A stretch of 64,000 nt of DNA from Rebecca billardiae RCC1528 (GCA_965240325.2 OZ251244.1:434001-498000), one strand, 5' to 3'; positions 39,102 to 49,283 are shown, counted from the stretch's first letter. Made by a program: numbers and translations. The notes: a model not told the origin generated them from the letters alone.

Positions 39102-41066
39102 TTATGGCTGCGGCTGGACTGCTGCAGCTGCCGATGTCACCGCCGCCGCAGCGCCTTGCCCGTGCTTGAGCGTCTCGCGCGCCAGCGCCGCCCACGGCGC
39201 GTACAGCACCTCGAGCTTGAGCGGCTCCGTGGTGCCGACCGCTTCGCGCAGTCGCGTGTGCGCGGCCGCGGTGTGGCCGGCGAGGCCGAAGCGCATCGCC
39301 GCCTGCTGCGCCGTGTCCTGGTCGGTGAGGACGAGGATCGCGAAGGGCGAGGAGCCCTCCCACTCGTCTTTCGCGCCGACGCACCGCGCGCCCTCCGCCG
39401 GGGCCCACACGCGGCACGCCCGGACGGAGTCAACGGGCACACGGCCCAGCTCGGCGACCTCGCGGATGATGGCGGGCGTGAGCGCGGCCGGCTGCGCAGA
39501 CGCGACCACGTCCTCGCGCAGCGGGCCGAGCCACAGGGCGTCGCCGCGCGCCGTCCACTCGTTGGCGCGCTGGCGGCGCGGCGCGCACGCCGTCGCGAGC
39601 ACCACGAGCGCGTGCACCCCCAGCCACACGGCGCCGAGCGCCACGGCCGTCCCTGAGATCTCCAAGCCCGGCGCCACCGGCGTCTCACCGAGCGCGGCCG
39701 CGGACACGACGCTCTGGTGCAGCATCACGCCAAAGGTGGCGAGGAAGGAGAGGAGCACGTACGCGTCGACGAGGGTGGCGTACGAGATGGCGGGCAGCTT
39801 GTCGCTCACGATGAACTTGAACGCCACCTGCGCCAGCAGCAGCGTCAGGTTGATCGCCGCGCGGTCGGCAAAGGCCTCGGGCGGCACAATGTAGGACGTG
39901 AAGACGCACGAAGTGATCAGGAAGAGCGGCAGCGCGATGTTGAGGTGGACGAAGCCGGCGCGGCGGTCGACGCGGAGCTTCGCGCGGAGCACCGAGTACC
40001 GGCACAGCTCGGCCGAGTCCCACGGCTCCGTCTCGCCCTCCTCCAGCACGACCCGGCTGTGCAGCGCGTACTCGGACGCGAGGATGAAGCCCACCGTCTG
40101 CACGCGGCTCACGTACTTGGCAGAGCGGTTGCGCTCGAGCAGCGTGGAGTCGCCGTCTGGGCGCGGCACGCCGTACGCGTCGGTGAGCTCCCAGCCGGTG
40201 CGCAGCTCGATCGCCAGCTGCTGCGAGTCGTACGGGAAGCGGCGCAGCCGCATCGTCTCCTGGAACGTCCCCTGCAGCGCCATGCGGAAGCAGACGACCG
40301 GCGTCGCGTCCTCGGGCCCGGCGTACACGCGGAACCAGCCCTCAGAGTGCTCCTCGGCGATCAGGTTGGCGAGGTGGAGCCGCGGCGCGTAGAAGGGCTC
40401 GTCGCTGCCCTCGATGAACAGCACGCCCTCCGACGGGCGCGAACGCTCGTTGTCTGCGCGCGGCTCGGCGCCGCCGGCCGCTCCGGCCGCGGCGCCGGCC
40501 GCCATCAGCTTCGGCTCCACCCACGAAGCTTCGAGCTGCATCTTGGCGGTGAAGGTCTGCGCCTTGAGGTCGATGTCGACGAGGCGGGTGACGAAGACGC
40601 GCACGCGCACCTTGCGCACCGGGTGCGCGATGGCCATCCACGCGTCGCTCAGGAACTCGAGCGTCGGCTCGACCGGCGCGGCGCCATCCGTGAGCGATGG
40701 ACAACCAAACTCAGACGCGAGCCGCGCGCGCAGCGCCTGCGGGGCCATCTTGAAGGACTCGATCGCGCGCATCGCGGTCTCGTCGTCCTTGAACGTGATC
40801 ACCGCCACGTAGTTCCCTCGAGCGAACGCCGTGGCCGCCGCGTCGCCCACGAGGCGCCGGCCGGTCGCCGGGTCCCAAACGTGGCACGCGCTGATGCTGC
40901 CGCGCTTGCCGCCCGAGCCGAGCCCAGTCATGTCGGCGATGAGGGCCGTCAGCGCGGCGATCTCGGCAGCTGTCGGGTTGGGCAGCTTGCGCAGCGGGCC
41001 CAGCCGCGCCGCGCGGCTTGGCTCCCCGTCGGCCATCGCCCAAGAGCTCAGGCGTTTTGCCGCCAT
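39102..41066 (-). CDS. Pentameric ligand-gated ion channel homologue with duplicated flanking module
   Basis: Single exon, 654 residues from MAAKRLSSW. The pLGIC core lies at ~150-495. The extracellular beta-sandwich contains RRFPYDSQQLAIEL (the FPxD loop region), without the classical Cys-loop pair, as in prokaryotic ELIC/GLIC-type channels. Four hydrophobic segments follow: TM1 ~371-396 (HLNIALPLFLITSCVF), TM2 ~404-420 (AINLTLLLAQVAFKF), TM3 ~430-450 and TM4 ~468-495. DRAAINLTLLL and SDKLPAISYATLVDAY are strong family matches. Unusually, residues 22-148 and 513-630 are two copies of the same ~120-residue module (LGPLR..., ACHVWDPATGRRLVG and ACRVWAPAEGARCVG, then a V/AVITF-DDETA or LVLTDQDTA strand-helix, and an L-E-x-L-x(3)-W end). 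No signal peptide is visible. The upstream region is a duplicated segment. Confidence 0.82.
   Translation of the reverse strand: MAAKRLSSWAMADGEPSRAARLGPLRKLPNPTAAEIAALTALIADMTGLGSGGKRGSISACHVWDPATGRRLVGDAAATAFARGNYVAVITFKDDETAMRAIESFKMAPQALRARLASEFGCPSLTDGAAPVEPTLEFLSDAWMAIAHPVRKVRVRVFVTRLVDIDLKAQTFTAKMQLEASWVEPKLMAAGAAAGAAGGAEPRADNERSRPSEGVLFIEGSDEPFYAPRLHLANLIAEEHSEGWFRVYAGPEDATPVVCFRMALQGTFQETMRLRRFPYDSQQLAIELRTGWELTDAYGVPRPDGDSTLLERNRSAKYVSRVQTVGFILASEYALHSRVVLEEGETEPWDSAELCRYSVLRAKLRVDRRAGFVHLNIALPLFLITSCVFTSYIVPPEAFADRAAINLTLLLAQVAFKFIVSDKLPAISYATLVDAYVLLSFLATFGVMLHQSVVSAAALGETPVAPGLEISGTAVALGAVWLGVHALVVLATACAPRRQRANEWTARGDALWLGPLREDVVASAQPAALTPAIIREVAELGRVPVDSVRACRVWAPAEGARCVGAKDEWEGSSPFAILVLTDQDTAQQAAMRFGLAGHTAAAHTRLREAVGTTEPLKLEVLYAPWAALARETLKHGQGAAAAVTSAAAAVQPQP
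39177..39530 (-). other. Module copy 2 (C-terminal) of the channel protein
   Basis: Encodes residues 513-630, after TM4. It shares with copy 1 the LGPLR start, the C-x-V-W-x-P-A-x-G-x-R-x-V-G motif, the F-x-D/T-D-x-x-T-A helix start and an A-R-L/T-R-L run. Confidence 0.7.
40623..41003 (-). other. Module copy 1 (N-terminal) of the channel protein
   Basis: Encodes residues 22-148. Its strand-helix (NYVAVITFKDDETAMRAIES) is reminiscent of RRM-like alpha/beta folds. It is homologous to the C-terminal copy at 39177-39530. Confidence 0.7.
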
Positions 41067-41123
41067 CAATCGCCACCGGGCCGCTCGACGGCTTGCCCGT
41101 TGGGGCCGGGGCCGCGCGTGCGC

Positions 41124-41993
41124 TGACGGGAGGCTGAGGGAGCACGGCCGAACTCGGACTCGTGTGAAGGTCCCTCCCACTGGGACCTTCACACGTCTCG
41201 AGGGACCTTCACACGTTCGACGAGTGAAGGTCCCTCCGCTGGCGCCGCCCGTTGGCGCTGGATGGGATGGCCGCGTGCGTGCGCGAGCGCCCGCCTCGCG
41301 TCGCGCGCCCCGCGCGCAGAGCGCGCGCTCGGCCGCGCGCGACGCGGCGGAGTCGAGGCTGACATACCCCTGGCCCACTTCGCGCCGCGCAACGCCGCCC
41401 ACGCCCATCGCCGCTCGCACGCGCAGGCCTGCCGCGCACGGCTTGGGCTTTTCAGCACAGGCTGGCGGCGGCGCGCCGGGCCGAGGGCTCGGCCAGTGTT
41501 GTGCCCCTCGGCCAGGCCGAGACTTGGCGGAGGCGCGGGTAGTGCCATCGCCTGCCCAGATCCCGGGCCTCACCGTCAGAGTGTGCACGCGAGGCGCGCT
41601 GTCGTGGTCGACAGGTGAGGCGCCGCGTGCTCGCCCTCGAGCGGGCAGCGGACATACCGGCAGGCGCGCGCGCACACAGCGGGGCTGTCGAGCTGCTTCC
41701 GGCTGGGTAGATCGACGGCGCATGCCCTGGCCCTGGTCTGGGAGGCGTGCGCGGGTTCGGAGGCCGGTGAACGCTCGGCGCGGACCCACGTGTCTTGCCG
41801 GGCACGGTTGCGCGACAGCTCTGCAGCCAGTCTCGAGGCTGAGTGGCATCAGAGCGCTTGCCGGCGTGCTGGCGGGCTCAGCCGCCGGGCCGATGCCCAC
41901 GCCTTGGCCGGGATGCGACCGGCCTCCGCGTCCTCCGCAGCCGCCTGGAGCCGTCGACCCGCTGCCCACGGCCCGCGGCCGGCAGGCCGCTTG
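41124..41993 (+). repeat. 870-bp duplicated segment, copy A
   Basis: Near-identical to the reverse complement of 44945-45812, and partly to 44100-44606. It begins 58 bp upstream of the channel gene's start codon. A long frame stays open across all copies (plus here, minus in the others; Arg/Ala/Pro-rich), but I see no domain. Confidence 0.9.
41162..41234. promoter_or_regulatory. Cluster of four TGAAGGTCCC inverted motifs
   Basis: GTGTGAAGGTCCC (41162-41174) and GGGACCTTCACAC (41182-41194) form a hairpin. A third copy GGGACCTTCACAC lies at 41202-41214 and a fourth, GTGAAGGTCCC, at 41224-41234. They lie 96-168 bp upstream of the channel start. The same cluster is in copy B (45706-45778). A protein-binding operator or an element terminus are both possible. 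Confidence 0.55.
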
Positions 41994-42019
41994 GCGGATG
42001 GCCAGAGGAGCAGGCGGCC

Positions 42020-42720
42020 GAGCCGGCTGGGCGGCAGCGAGGGTGGTGGAGATGGAGGCGGGCTCGGCGGCGGAGGCGGCGGAGGCGGGCTTGATAGCGG
42101 GCTCGGCGGCGGCGAGGATGGCAGGTTCAGTGCTGGCGATGACGGTGGGCTTGGCGGTGAGCTCGGCGGTGGCTGACGTGGCAGACTTGGCGGTGGGATC
42201 GGCTGCCGGCGGCTTGGTGGCAGCGGAGGCGGCGGCGACGGGATCGAGCTCGGCGGCGTGGTCGGAGGCGGTGCTGATGGCGGCGATGATGGTAGCGGGC
42301 TTGTTGGCGGCGATGTAGGCAGCGACGGCTGCGGGCTCAGCGGCGGGCTTTGTGGCGGCGATGTAGGCGGTGATGACGGTGGTGGGCTCAGCGGCGGGGT
42401 CGGCAGCGGCGACGGCAGCGGCAGGCTCGAGGTGGGCTTGGTGGCGGTGATGGCGGCCGGGCTCGGCTATGGACTTTGCGGCGGTGGGCTCGGGGGCGGA
42501 GTCGGTGGCGGCGAAGGTGGCGAACCCAGCGCTAGGCTTGGCGCTGGGGTGGAGGAGATGGGCTTGGTTGTCCGTGGTGGGCTTGGTGGCGGCGATTTGG
42601 CGATGATGGCTGTGAGCGGCGGAGTGGCCATGAGCTCGGCAGAGGTGACGGTGGCTCGGGAACGGTGGCTGGCTCGGCGGCGGCTTCGGCGGCCGCGACG
42701 GAGACGGGCCGTGAGGCGGC
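42020..42720. repeat. GGC/GGT-rich degenerate minisatellite
   Basis: Strand-asymmetric G-rich sequence with degenerate units around GGCGGCGATGTAGGC and GTGGGCTCAGCGGCGGG. It reads as Gly-rich or Ala-rich frames on the plus strand (42258-42884 is Gly-rich) with no domain. It follows copy A directly. Confidence 0.6.
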
Positions 42721-43797
42721 TAGGGCGGTGGTGTGGGATGGGATTACTGCGTCACTGTTGCCCTCGGTCAGAGCTTGGCGGGGACACAGCGCGGCCAAGC
42801 TCCGGGCGTTGGCGCTGCCGCCAGGTCGGCCGCAGGCCACCCACTCGTCGGCAAAGCTTGGGCGGCAGCGATGCCCAGACATGAAGGAGGGCACTGCGGG
42901 ATCGCTGCGTCACCTCGGGAAGGCTGAGTCCATGAGAGAGATGATCGGCACTGCCCCGTCTGGTGGAGTTCGATGAGCTGACTTAGACTACTTTTGCGAC
43001 CGTAGGCTGCTGCTCGGCCTTGTCAGAGTCGACATCCGACCTAGCGCCAGCGCGGCGCAGTACGTATCGATTGAGTCATTGCGCGGACCAGCAGCATGAG
43101 ACGTCATCGCGACTCGGAGTTCGTCACGTGCCACTCAACCGCGTCCGACCCGCCCCACTGCCACCTTGGGCAAGCGCCTGCAGACGATACGGCGGGCCAG
43201 CATCATAAGCTGCGCTCCTGCTGAGTGCTGGCTGATGATGACTGCGTCAGACGACTGCGCATTGCAGCCGCAGCCATACCGTACATACGCTCTCAGCGGG
43301 ACTACGCGCGAGTTGTTCTGCCTTCTAGCGGTGCCGGCACGTGGCGCGACGATTCTGGCGTCATTATCACTTGACGACTCGACTGATCACGACGAGTGGC
43401 CCTTCTCAAGCAAGTGCAGCAGCATTAGAAGTATAGCCTACACTCGTCCGTCATCGTCTGGTTCCCCTGAGAAGTCTTCTGGAATGCATCAGCGACATGC
43501 TCCCGCAGCCTGGTCAGTGGTCCAAGCCAGTCACATCCGGCAGCCTGACATCATCCCACATGCCGCGTGGGCAGAGAGGCGCGCTATGCCCACGCGACTG
43601 GCTTCCTAGAAGCTGCCGTGACGGAACGAGTGTCAGCAGTGGACCGCCGGCCGGTGCCGCGCGCCGCACCGCCGGGCCCAATGGCAACGAACACCCGGTG
43701 GCCGGCGGTGCGGCCCTAGGCTAGTGCGGCGGATCTATCGCGTATAGAACGACCGGCCGTGACGCGCTCTGCACCACGTACATTCGGACGCGGCAAT
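42721..43797. other. Intergenic region, no gene recognised
   Basis: Mixed composition, short open frames only, no domain or repeat seen. Confidence 0.45.
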
Positions 43798-45438
43798 GAG
43801 CAGCATGCACCACCGTCCGGCCGTCTCAGGTCGCTGTCGTCGGCAGCCAGCCGGTGCCGGGCACGGTGGCGCCGGGCGCTCGTAGCTGAAGGACCGCGAT
43901 CAAGGATTGATTGCCAAGTCGTCAGCCGACGACTGGGAAGTTGAGCCTGATGCTGCCCGCTGCCGGTTCGCGGGACGAATGACGAGCAGCCTATGGCCCG
44001 TGAACCTGCGTCAGCTCCTAGAACTCTTCCAGACGCGGTGAGGATATCCCTCACGAACTCAGCCCTCTCGCGCTGACGCAGCGCGTCTTGCGGCCTGCTG
44101 CGTGCCGCGAGCTATCGGACAGCGCGGCCCGCCGGCCGCGGGCCTTGGGCGGCGGGTCGACGGCTCCAGGCGGCTGCGGAGGACGCGGAGGCCGGTCGCA
44201 TCCCGGCCAAGGCGTGGGCATCGGCCCGGCGGTTGGGCCCGTCAGCACGCCGGCAAGCGCTCTGATGCCACTCGAGACTGGCTGCCGAGCTGTCGCGCAA
44301 CCGTGCCCGGCAAGACACGTGGGTCCGCGCCGAGCGTTCACCGGCCTCCGAACCCGCGCACGCCTCCCAGACCAGGGCCAGGGCATGCGCCGTCGATCTA
44401 CCCAGCCGGAAGCAGCTCGACAGCCCCGCTGTGTGCGCGCGCGCCTGCCGGTATGTCCGCTGCCCGCTCGAGGGCGAGCACGCGGCGCCTCACCTGCCGA
44501 CCACGACAGCGCGCCTCGCGTGCACACTCTGATGGCGAGGCCCGGGATCTGGGCAGGCGATGGCACTACCCGCGCCTCCGCCAAGTCTCGGCCTGGCCGA
44601 GCCTGCCACAACGAGCAGCATGCACCACAGTCCGGCCGTCTCAGGTCACTGTCGTCGGCAGCCAGCATTCGCCGGGCGCGATGGCGCCGGGCGCTCGCGC
44701 GCGATCAAGGATTGATTGCCATCAAGTCGTCAGCCGTCGACTGGGAAGCTGAGCCTGATGCTGCCCGCTGCCGGGTCGCGGGACGAATAACGAGCAGCCT
44801 ACGGTCCGTGAACCTGCGTTAGCTCCTAGAACGCTTTCAGACGTGGTGAGGATCTCCCTCACGACCTCAGCCCTCTCGCGCTGACGCAGCGCGTCCGCTG
44901 CCACTCTACGGCCTTGCTTCCTGCTGCGTGCCGCGAGCTCTCGGACAGCCCGGCCCGCCGGCCGCGGGCCTTGGGCGGCGGGTCGACGGCTCCAGGCGGC
45001 TGCGGAGGACGCGGAGGCCGGTCGCATCCCGGCCAAGGCGTGGGCATCGGCCCGGCGGCTGAGCCCGCCAGCACGCCGGCAAGCGCTCTGATGCCACTCA
45101 GCCTCGAGACTGGCTGCAGAGCTGTCGCGCAACCGTGCCCAGCAAGACACGTGGGTCCGCGCCGAGCGTTCACCGGCCTCCGAACCCGCGCACGCCTCCC
45201 AGACCAGGGCCAGGGCATGCGCCGTCGATCTACCCAGCCGGAAGCAGCTCGACAGCCCCGCTGTGTGCGCGCGCGCCTGCCGGTATGTCCGCTGCCCGCT
45301 CGAGGGCGAGCACGCGGCGCCTCACCTGTCGACCACGACAGCGCGCCTCGCGTGCACACTCTGACGGTGAGGCCCGGGATCTGGGCAGGCGATGGCACTA
45401 CCCGCGCCTCCGCCAAGTCTCGGCCTGGCCGAGGGGCA
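43798..45438 (-). repeat. Tandem duplication, ~815-bp unit
   Basis: Unit 1 (43798-44612) and unit 2 (44613 to about 45438) start with GAGCAGCATGCACCA and share the whole order of sequence with a few per cent divergence and small indels. The first ~300 bp of each unit are not in copy A. The remainder is the segment shared with copy A in inverse orientation. Confidence 0.9.
44100..44606 (-). repeat. Duplicated segment, copy C (partial)
   Basis: The part of tandem unit 1 homologous to copies A and B. It ends early at GCCTGGCCGA and lacks the last ~380 bp of B, including the TGAAGGTCCC cluster. Confidence 0.85.
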
Positions 45439-45812
45439 CAACACTGGCCGAGCCCTCGGCCCGGCGCGCCGCCGCCAGCCTGTGCTGAAAAGCCCAAGCC
45501 GTGCGCGGCAGGCCTGCGCGTGCGAGCGGCGATGGGCGTGGGCGGCGTTGCGCGGCGCGAAGTGGGCCAGGGGCATGTCAGCCTCGACTCCGCCGCGTCG
45601 CGCGCGGCCGAGCGCGCGCTCTGCGCGCGGGGCGCGCGACGCGAGGCGGGCGCTCGCGCACGCACGCGGCCATCCCATCCAGCGCCAACGGGCGGCGCCA
45701 GCGGAGGGACCTTCACTCGTCGAACGTGTGAAGGTCCCTCGAGACGTGTGAAGGTCCCAGTGGGAGGGACCTTCACACGAGTCCGAGTTCGGCCGTGCTC
45801 CCTCAGGCTCCC
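44945..45812 (-). repeat. 870-bp duplicated segment, copy B (inverted)
   Basis: Full-length inverted counterpart of copy A. Its outer end carries the same TGAAGGTCCC inverted-motif cluster. After 45812 the sequence shifts to AT-rich DNA (45835-45895). Confidence 0.9.
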
Positions 45813-45997
45813 CAGCCCGGGCGACCCACATCGAATTTGGATTTTGATTGATATTGCTTATTTATTGTTTTTAAACAGTGTTTTTGAACGTTAATGAGTG
45901 GCGCTCGACGACTGTCCTCGGTCATGCACCCGCGCGAGCGATCGCGCGGATCGTCGCGCAGTCGACGCTGGGCTGTTTGCAGGCGGGAGCACGCGGC

Positions 45998-47008
45998 CTA
46001 CAGCTGCATCGGCGGCTGCACGCGTCGGCGCGAGAGCTGCTCCACCGCAAGCAGCTTGCGCAGGTGCTGGTTCTGCGCCTGCAGCTCGCGGATGGTGCGC
46101 TGCAGCTCCTCGACGGTCGGCGCGGCCGACGCGTCCGCCTCGGCCACGGTGGGCTCCGACGGCGGGGTGACGATCTCGTCCTGCGCGTCGACCATCTCCG
46201 CATCGTCCGCGTCGGCCTCCTCCTCCTCCGACGCGTGCGCGCCGTCCGCCGCGACGTGCGTCAACTTGTCGCTCGCGCCGTCGTCATCCGAGAGCTCGTC
46301 CTGCGTCGTCTCCGGCTGCGCGGACGAGAGCTCCTCGGACATGCGGTCGAGCTCGGCGATCGCGCGGTCAAGCTGCGCGCTCAGCGTCTTTCGCCGCGCG
46401 CGCAGCGCGTTCGCGCCCGCCATGTCGGCGTGCTCGTCCAGCTTGAGCAGCAGCCGCATCAGGTGCTCGCTCGCGACGTGCGTGTTGCCCGCGGTGGGTG
46501 CGGCCTTGGCGGGCTCGACGATCTCGGCGTAGACGCGGGCGATCTCGTGCTCCAAAGCGTCGAGCGCGGCGGCAGCGCGGTGCTGCTCGTGTGCCGCGCG
46601 CAGCTCCTCGAGCGGCCTCTCGTGGTGGCGGACGCGGTGGCCTCGGAACGCGGCCTCGATGCGCTTGGCCGCCAATGTGCGCGCGCGCATCTTCTGCTGC
46701 TTGAGCTTCTTCTTCGCGCGGGCGATCTCGTCGTCGGCCGGGGCCACAGTGCGTTTGGTCTCGCGGGGGGCGCCGAGCTGGAGCTCACGAAGCAGCTGCT
46801 GCTCGGCCTCGGCCTGCTGGCGCCGGCGGCGCTGCAGCAGCGCGCGCTCGGCGGCGCGCGCGCGCTCCTCCTCGGCGGCGGCGAGGCGCGCGGCGCGGAG
46901 GTGGTGGAGGCGGTGGGGGTCGAAGTAGTCGTCGTCGTACTCGTCGGATGGGGCGTACGAGGGGTATGCTGCGTAGCGCGGCGCGTAGTAGCTCGGCGTG
47001 AAGAACAT
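45998..47008 (-). CDS. BAG-domain co-chaperone with IQ motif
   Basis: Single exon, 336 residues. An N-terminal Tyr/Pro/Ala segment (SYYAPRYAAYPSYAP) is followed by a charged coiled coil (~40-110). An IQ-type calmodulin-binding motif lies at ~113-131 (LAAKRIEAAFRGHRVRHHER). A BAG domain lies at ~136-222: a helix starting PLEELRAAHEQHR, HVASEHLMRLLLKLDEHAD, and ARRKTLSAQLDRAIAELDRM. An acidic linker and a C-terminal leucine-zipper-like helix (ELQRTIRELQAQNQHLRKLL) complete it. IQ followed by BAG is the layout of plant BAG5/6-type proteins, which bind the Hsp70 ATPase domain and promote nucleotide release. It is divergently paired with a DnaJ gene 326 bp away, which supports a shared Hsp70 role. 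Confidence 0.8.
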   Translation of the reverse strand: MFFTPSYYAPRYAAYPSYAPSDEYDDDYFDPHRLHHLRAARLAAAEEERARAAERALLQRRRRQQAEAEQQLLRELQLGAPRETKRTVAPADDEIARAKKKLKQQKMRARTLAAKRIEAAFRGHRVRHHERPLEELRAAHEQHRAAAALDALEHEIARVYAEIVEPAKAAPTAGNTHVASEHLMRLLLKLDEHADMAGANALRARRKTLSAQLDRAIAELDRMSEELSSAQPETTQDELSDDDGASDKLTHVAADGAHASEEEEADADDAEMVDAQDEIVTPPSEPTVAEADASAAPTVEELQRTIRELQAQNQHLRKLLAVEQLSRRRVQPPMQL

Positions 47009-47334
47009 CGTGGTTGCGGTGGGTCTGGGCGCTTGTTGGCGGGAGTTGCTTGGCGTTCGGTGGCTGCCGGCTGACGACGGTTGCGTTCTTGTGTCCTTGG
47101 ACAGCCCTTGAATATTGGGGCACGTAACCGCGGACCTATTCGGGATGCTCTCGATGCGCTCCAGATGCGCGTCTGCCCGTCTGGATCATTCCAGACGCGC
47201 GTCTGGAACTATTCAGCCTTACCCGCTTATGGGAATTGTCGGCTGGTGGAACCGAAAGTGCGCCGCATCGTCCAACGATCAGCAGTTCAGCACGCGCACC
47301 GGCCTGCGCGATCAGCAGGGACTAACACGGCAAC
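47009..47334. promoter_or_regulatory. Bidirectional promoter between BAG and DnaJ genes
   Basis: The 326-bp spacer has a perfect 20-bp palindrome TTCCAGACGCGCGTCTGGAA (47189-47208) and a near copy CCAGATGCGCGTCTG just upstream (47161-47175). The nearby GGATCATTC and GAACTATTC sequences resemble heat-shock-element half-sites (GAA/TTC) but with 3-nt rather than 2-nt spacing. A role as a stress element for both genes is inference. Confidence 0.55.
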
Positions 47335-48510
47335 ATGACCGGGCGAGACTTCTACAAGATACTCGGCGTGTCGCGCGACGCGAGCGACGACGACATCAAG
47401 AAGGCGTACCGCAAGATGGCGATGAAGCACCATCCGGATAAGGGTGGCGACGAGAAGGTCTTCAAGGACGTCGCCGAGGCGTTCAGCGTGCTTTCTGACA
47501 AGCAGAAGCGCGCGATCTACGATCAGGTCGGCGAGGCCGGACTGAACGGCGGTGCCCCGCCCGGCGCCGGCGGCGCCGGTGGCGGTGGCGCGCGCATGGG
47601 TGGCATGCCCGGCGGCGGCGTGTACACCTTCAGCACCAACGGTGGCGACATCGATCCGCACGAGCTTTTCCGCGCGTTCTTCGGCGACGGCGGCGGGCTC
47701 GGCGGGATGGGGATGGGCGGCGGAATGGGCGGCGGGATGGGCGGTGGGATGGACGGGGGGAGTCGGCGACAGCGCTTCCGCACGCACGGCTCATTCGGCG
47801 GCGGCATGGGTGGCATGCCGGGCATGGGCGGCATGGGCGGCATGCCGTTTGAGATGCCCACCGGAGCGTTCATGTCGTCCGACGACTCGGACGACGGCGC
47901 GCACCGCCCGGCGCGAGGCGGCGGGCGGATGCCGCAGGCGCAGACGATCGTCCGGGAGCTGCCGCTCACCCTCGAGGAGCTCGACACGGGCTGCGTCAAG
48001 AGGATGCGCGTCACGCGCACGCGCAACGGCCAGCCGGACTCGACGGTCTTGGAGATCAACGTGCAGCCGGGCTGGAAGGCGGGGACCAAGGTGACGTTCG
48101 CGCAGGAGGGCGACGACATGGGCCCACGCACGCGCCCGGCCGACATCCAGTTCGTCATCACGGAGAAGCCGCACGCGCGCTTCAAGCGCGAGGGCGACAA
48201 CCTCGTGCTGCACACGCGCGCCTCGCTCAAGGACATCCTGAGCGGCAGCACCGTCACGGTGCACCCACTGGCCAAAGGGAGCGCGCCCGTGCGCGCGGCG
48301 CTCGACGAGGTGCGCTGCGTCGACGGACGGCAGGTGATTCGACTCGAGGGGCACGGCATGCCGCGCTCGGCCAAGGCCAGAAAGACCGAGAGGGACGGCA
48401 AGGTTCGGGGCGACCTGCTGCTTGTGGTTGACGTCACGATCCCCAAGCTGAGCGAGGCGCAAAAGGAGGTGATCGTCCCCGCGCTCGACTCTCGCAACAT
48501 GGAGATCTGA
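47335..48510 (+). CDS. Type II DnaJ (Hsp40), DNAJB1/Sis1-like
   Basis: Single exon, 391 residues. A J domain at ~3-68 ([14 protein letters not shown]) carries HPD at 33-35. A long Gly/Met-rich region (~75-180) has GGMGGG-type repeats. The C-terminal substrate-binding domains CTD I/II include [58 protein letters not shown] and IRLEGHGMP. There is no Cys-rich zinc domain, so it is class B. It delivers clients to cytosolic Hsp70 and stimulates its ATPase. The paired BAG protein would drive nucleotide release. The ATG follows a 5' leader with GGCAAC before the start, and the length is normal for the family. Confidence 0.92.
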   Translation: MTGRDFYKILGVSRDASDDDIKKAYRKMAMKHHPDKGGDEKVFKDVAEAFSVLSDKQKRAIYDQVGEAGLNGGAPPGAGGAGGGGARMGGMPGGGVYTFSTNGGDIDPHELFRAFFGDGGGLGGMGMGGGMGGGMGGGMDGGSRRQRFRTHGSFGGGMGGMPGMGGMGGMPFEMPTGAFMSSDDSDDGAHRPARGGGRMPQAQTIVRELPLTLEELDTGCVKRMRVTRTRNGQPDSTVLEINVQPGWKAGTKVTFAQEGDDMGPRTRPADIQFVITEKPHARFKREGDNLVLHTRASLKDILSGSTVTVHPLAKGSAPVRAALDEVRCVDGRQVIRLEGHGMPRSAKARKTERDGKVRGDLLLVVDVTIPKLSEAQKEVIVPALDSRNMEI

Positions 48511-48882
48511 TCGATGAGCGGCGATGACGATGCCGCGCACGCGCGACGCGGTCCCCGTATAGCATCTGAGCGCAGCACCCGGGCCTGGGGCAGGCGGCCG
48601 GACGGCTCCGGCGGCCGCTGCGAGCGCGGGCGCTGAGTCACTCGGCTGAGCCTGACGAATCCGTCCCGGAATCCGATTAATCCGATGAAGACTAGTGTCA
48701 GCTAAGACGTTGCTACTACTATATATCAGTATCCGTGATGTCACTGGGTCTGGGGGCCGCAGCACACCGACTGTCTTGAGCAGCGGCGCAGACGCGGGTC
48801 CGGGGCCGCATCTAACTCTAACTCTAAGTCATCAGAAAACATTATATATATATATATATATTATAAATATAATATATATATA

Positions 48883-48906
48883 TGTGTGTTATTATAATAA
48901 CACACA
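48883..48906. repeat. Perfect 24-bp palindrome
   Basis: TGTGTGTTATTA is followed directly by its exact reverse complement. It lies between a TA array and a short (CA)n run. Confidence 0.9.
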
Positions 48907-49100
48907 CACATAATTGAATAGAATCGCGTCCATCCGGTCACAGTGACAATTGATGTATATATATGTATATGTATATGTATATATATATATACATATATAT
49001 GTATATATTCACTACGATCGACGTGCTTTATAAAGCAGTGCTTAGGTATCGGTGGTACGGCTATGCAACGGGCTTATGGCGTCATGAGAGTTAGGTTGAC

Positions 49101-49170
49101 ATATATATATAGTATATATAGTATATATATACTACATATATACTATATATATACTATATATATATGTATG

Positions 49171-49213
<43 letters not shown>

Positions 49214-49221
49214 ATATATAT

Positions 49222-49283
<62 letters not shown>
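49101..49283. repeat. Interrupted (TA)n array, 183 bp
   Basis: TA dinucleotides with regular GTATATAG and ATGTATGTATG interruptions, some arranged in mirror-image fashion (TATGTATG... CATACATA), so it is largely self-complementary. Confidence 0.92.

Noticed and set aside
41067-41969. In-frame N-terminal extension of the channel protein
   Set aside because: The extension is the duplicated copy A segment read in a chance open frame. The module begins only after the Met at 41066.
42258-42884. Gly-rich 208-residue protein
   Set aside because: Degenerate minisatellite readable in several frames; no signal peptide or other support.
45878-47074. 398-residue plus-strand frame
   Set aside because: Antisense to the BAG gene; Leu/Arg/Gly-rich shadow translation without domain logic.
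47189-47208. Canonical heat shock element
   Set aside because: The GAA/TTC half-sites have 3-nt spacing instead of 2, so I report a palindrome and not an HSE.
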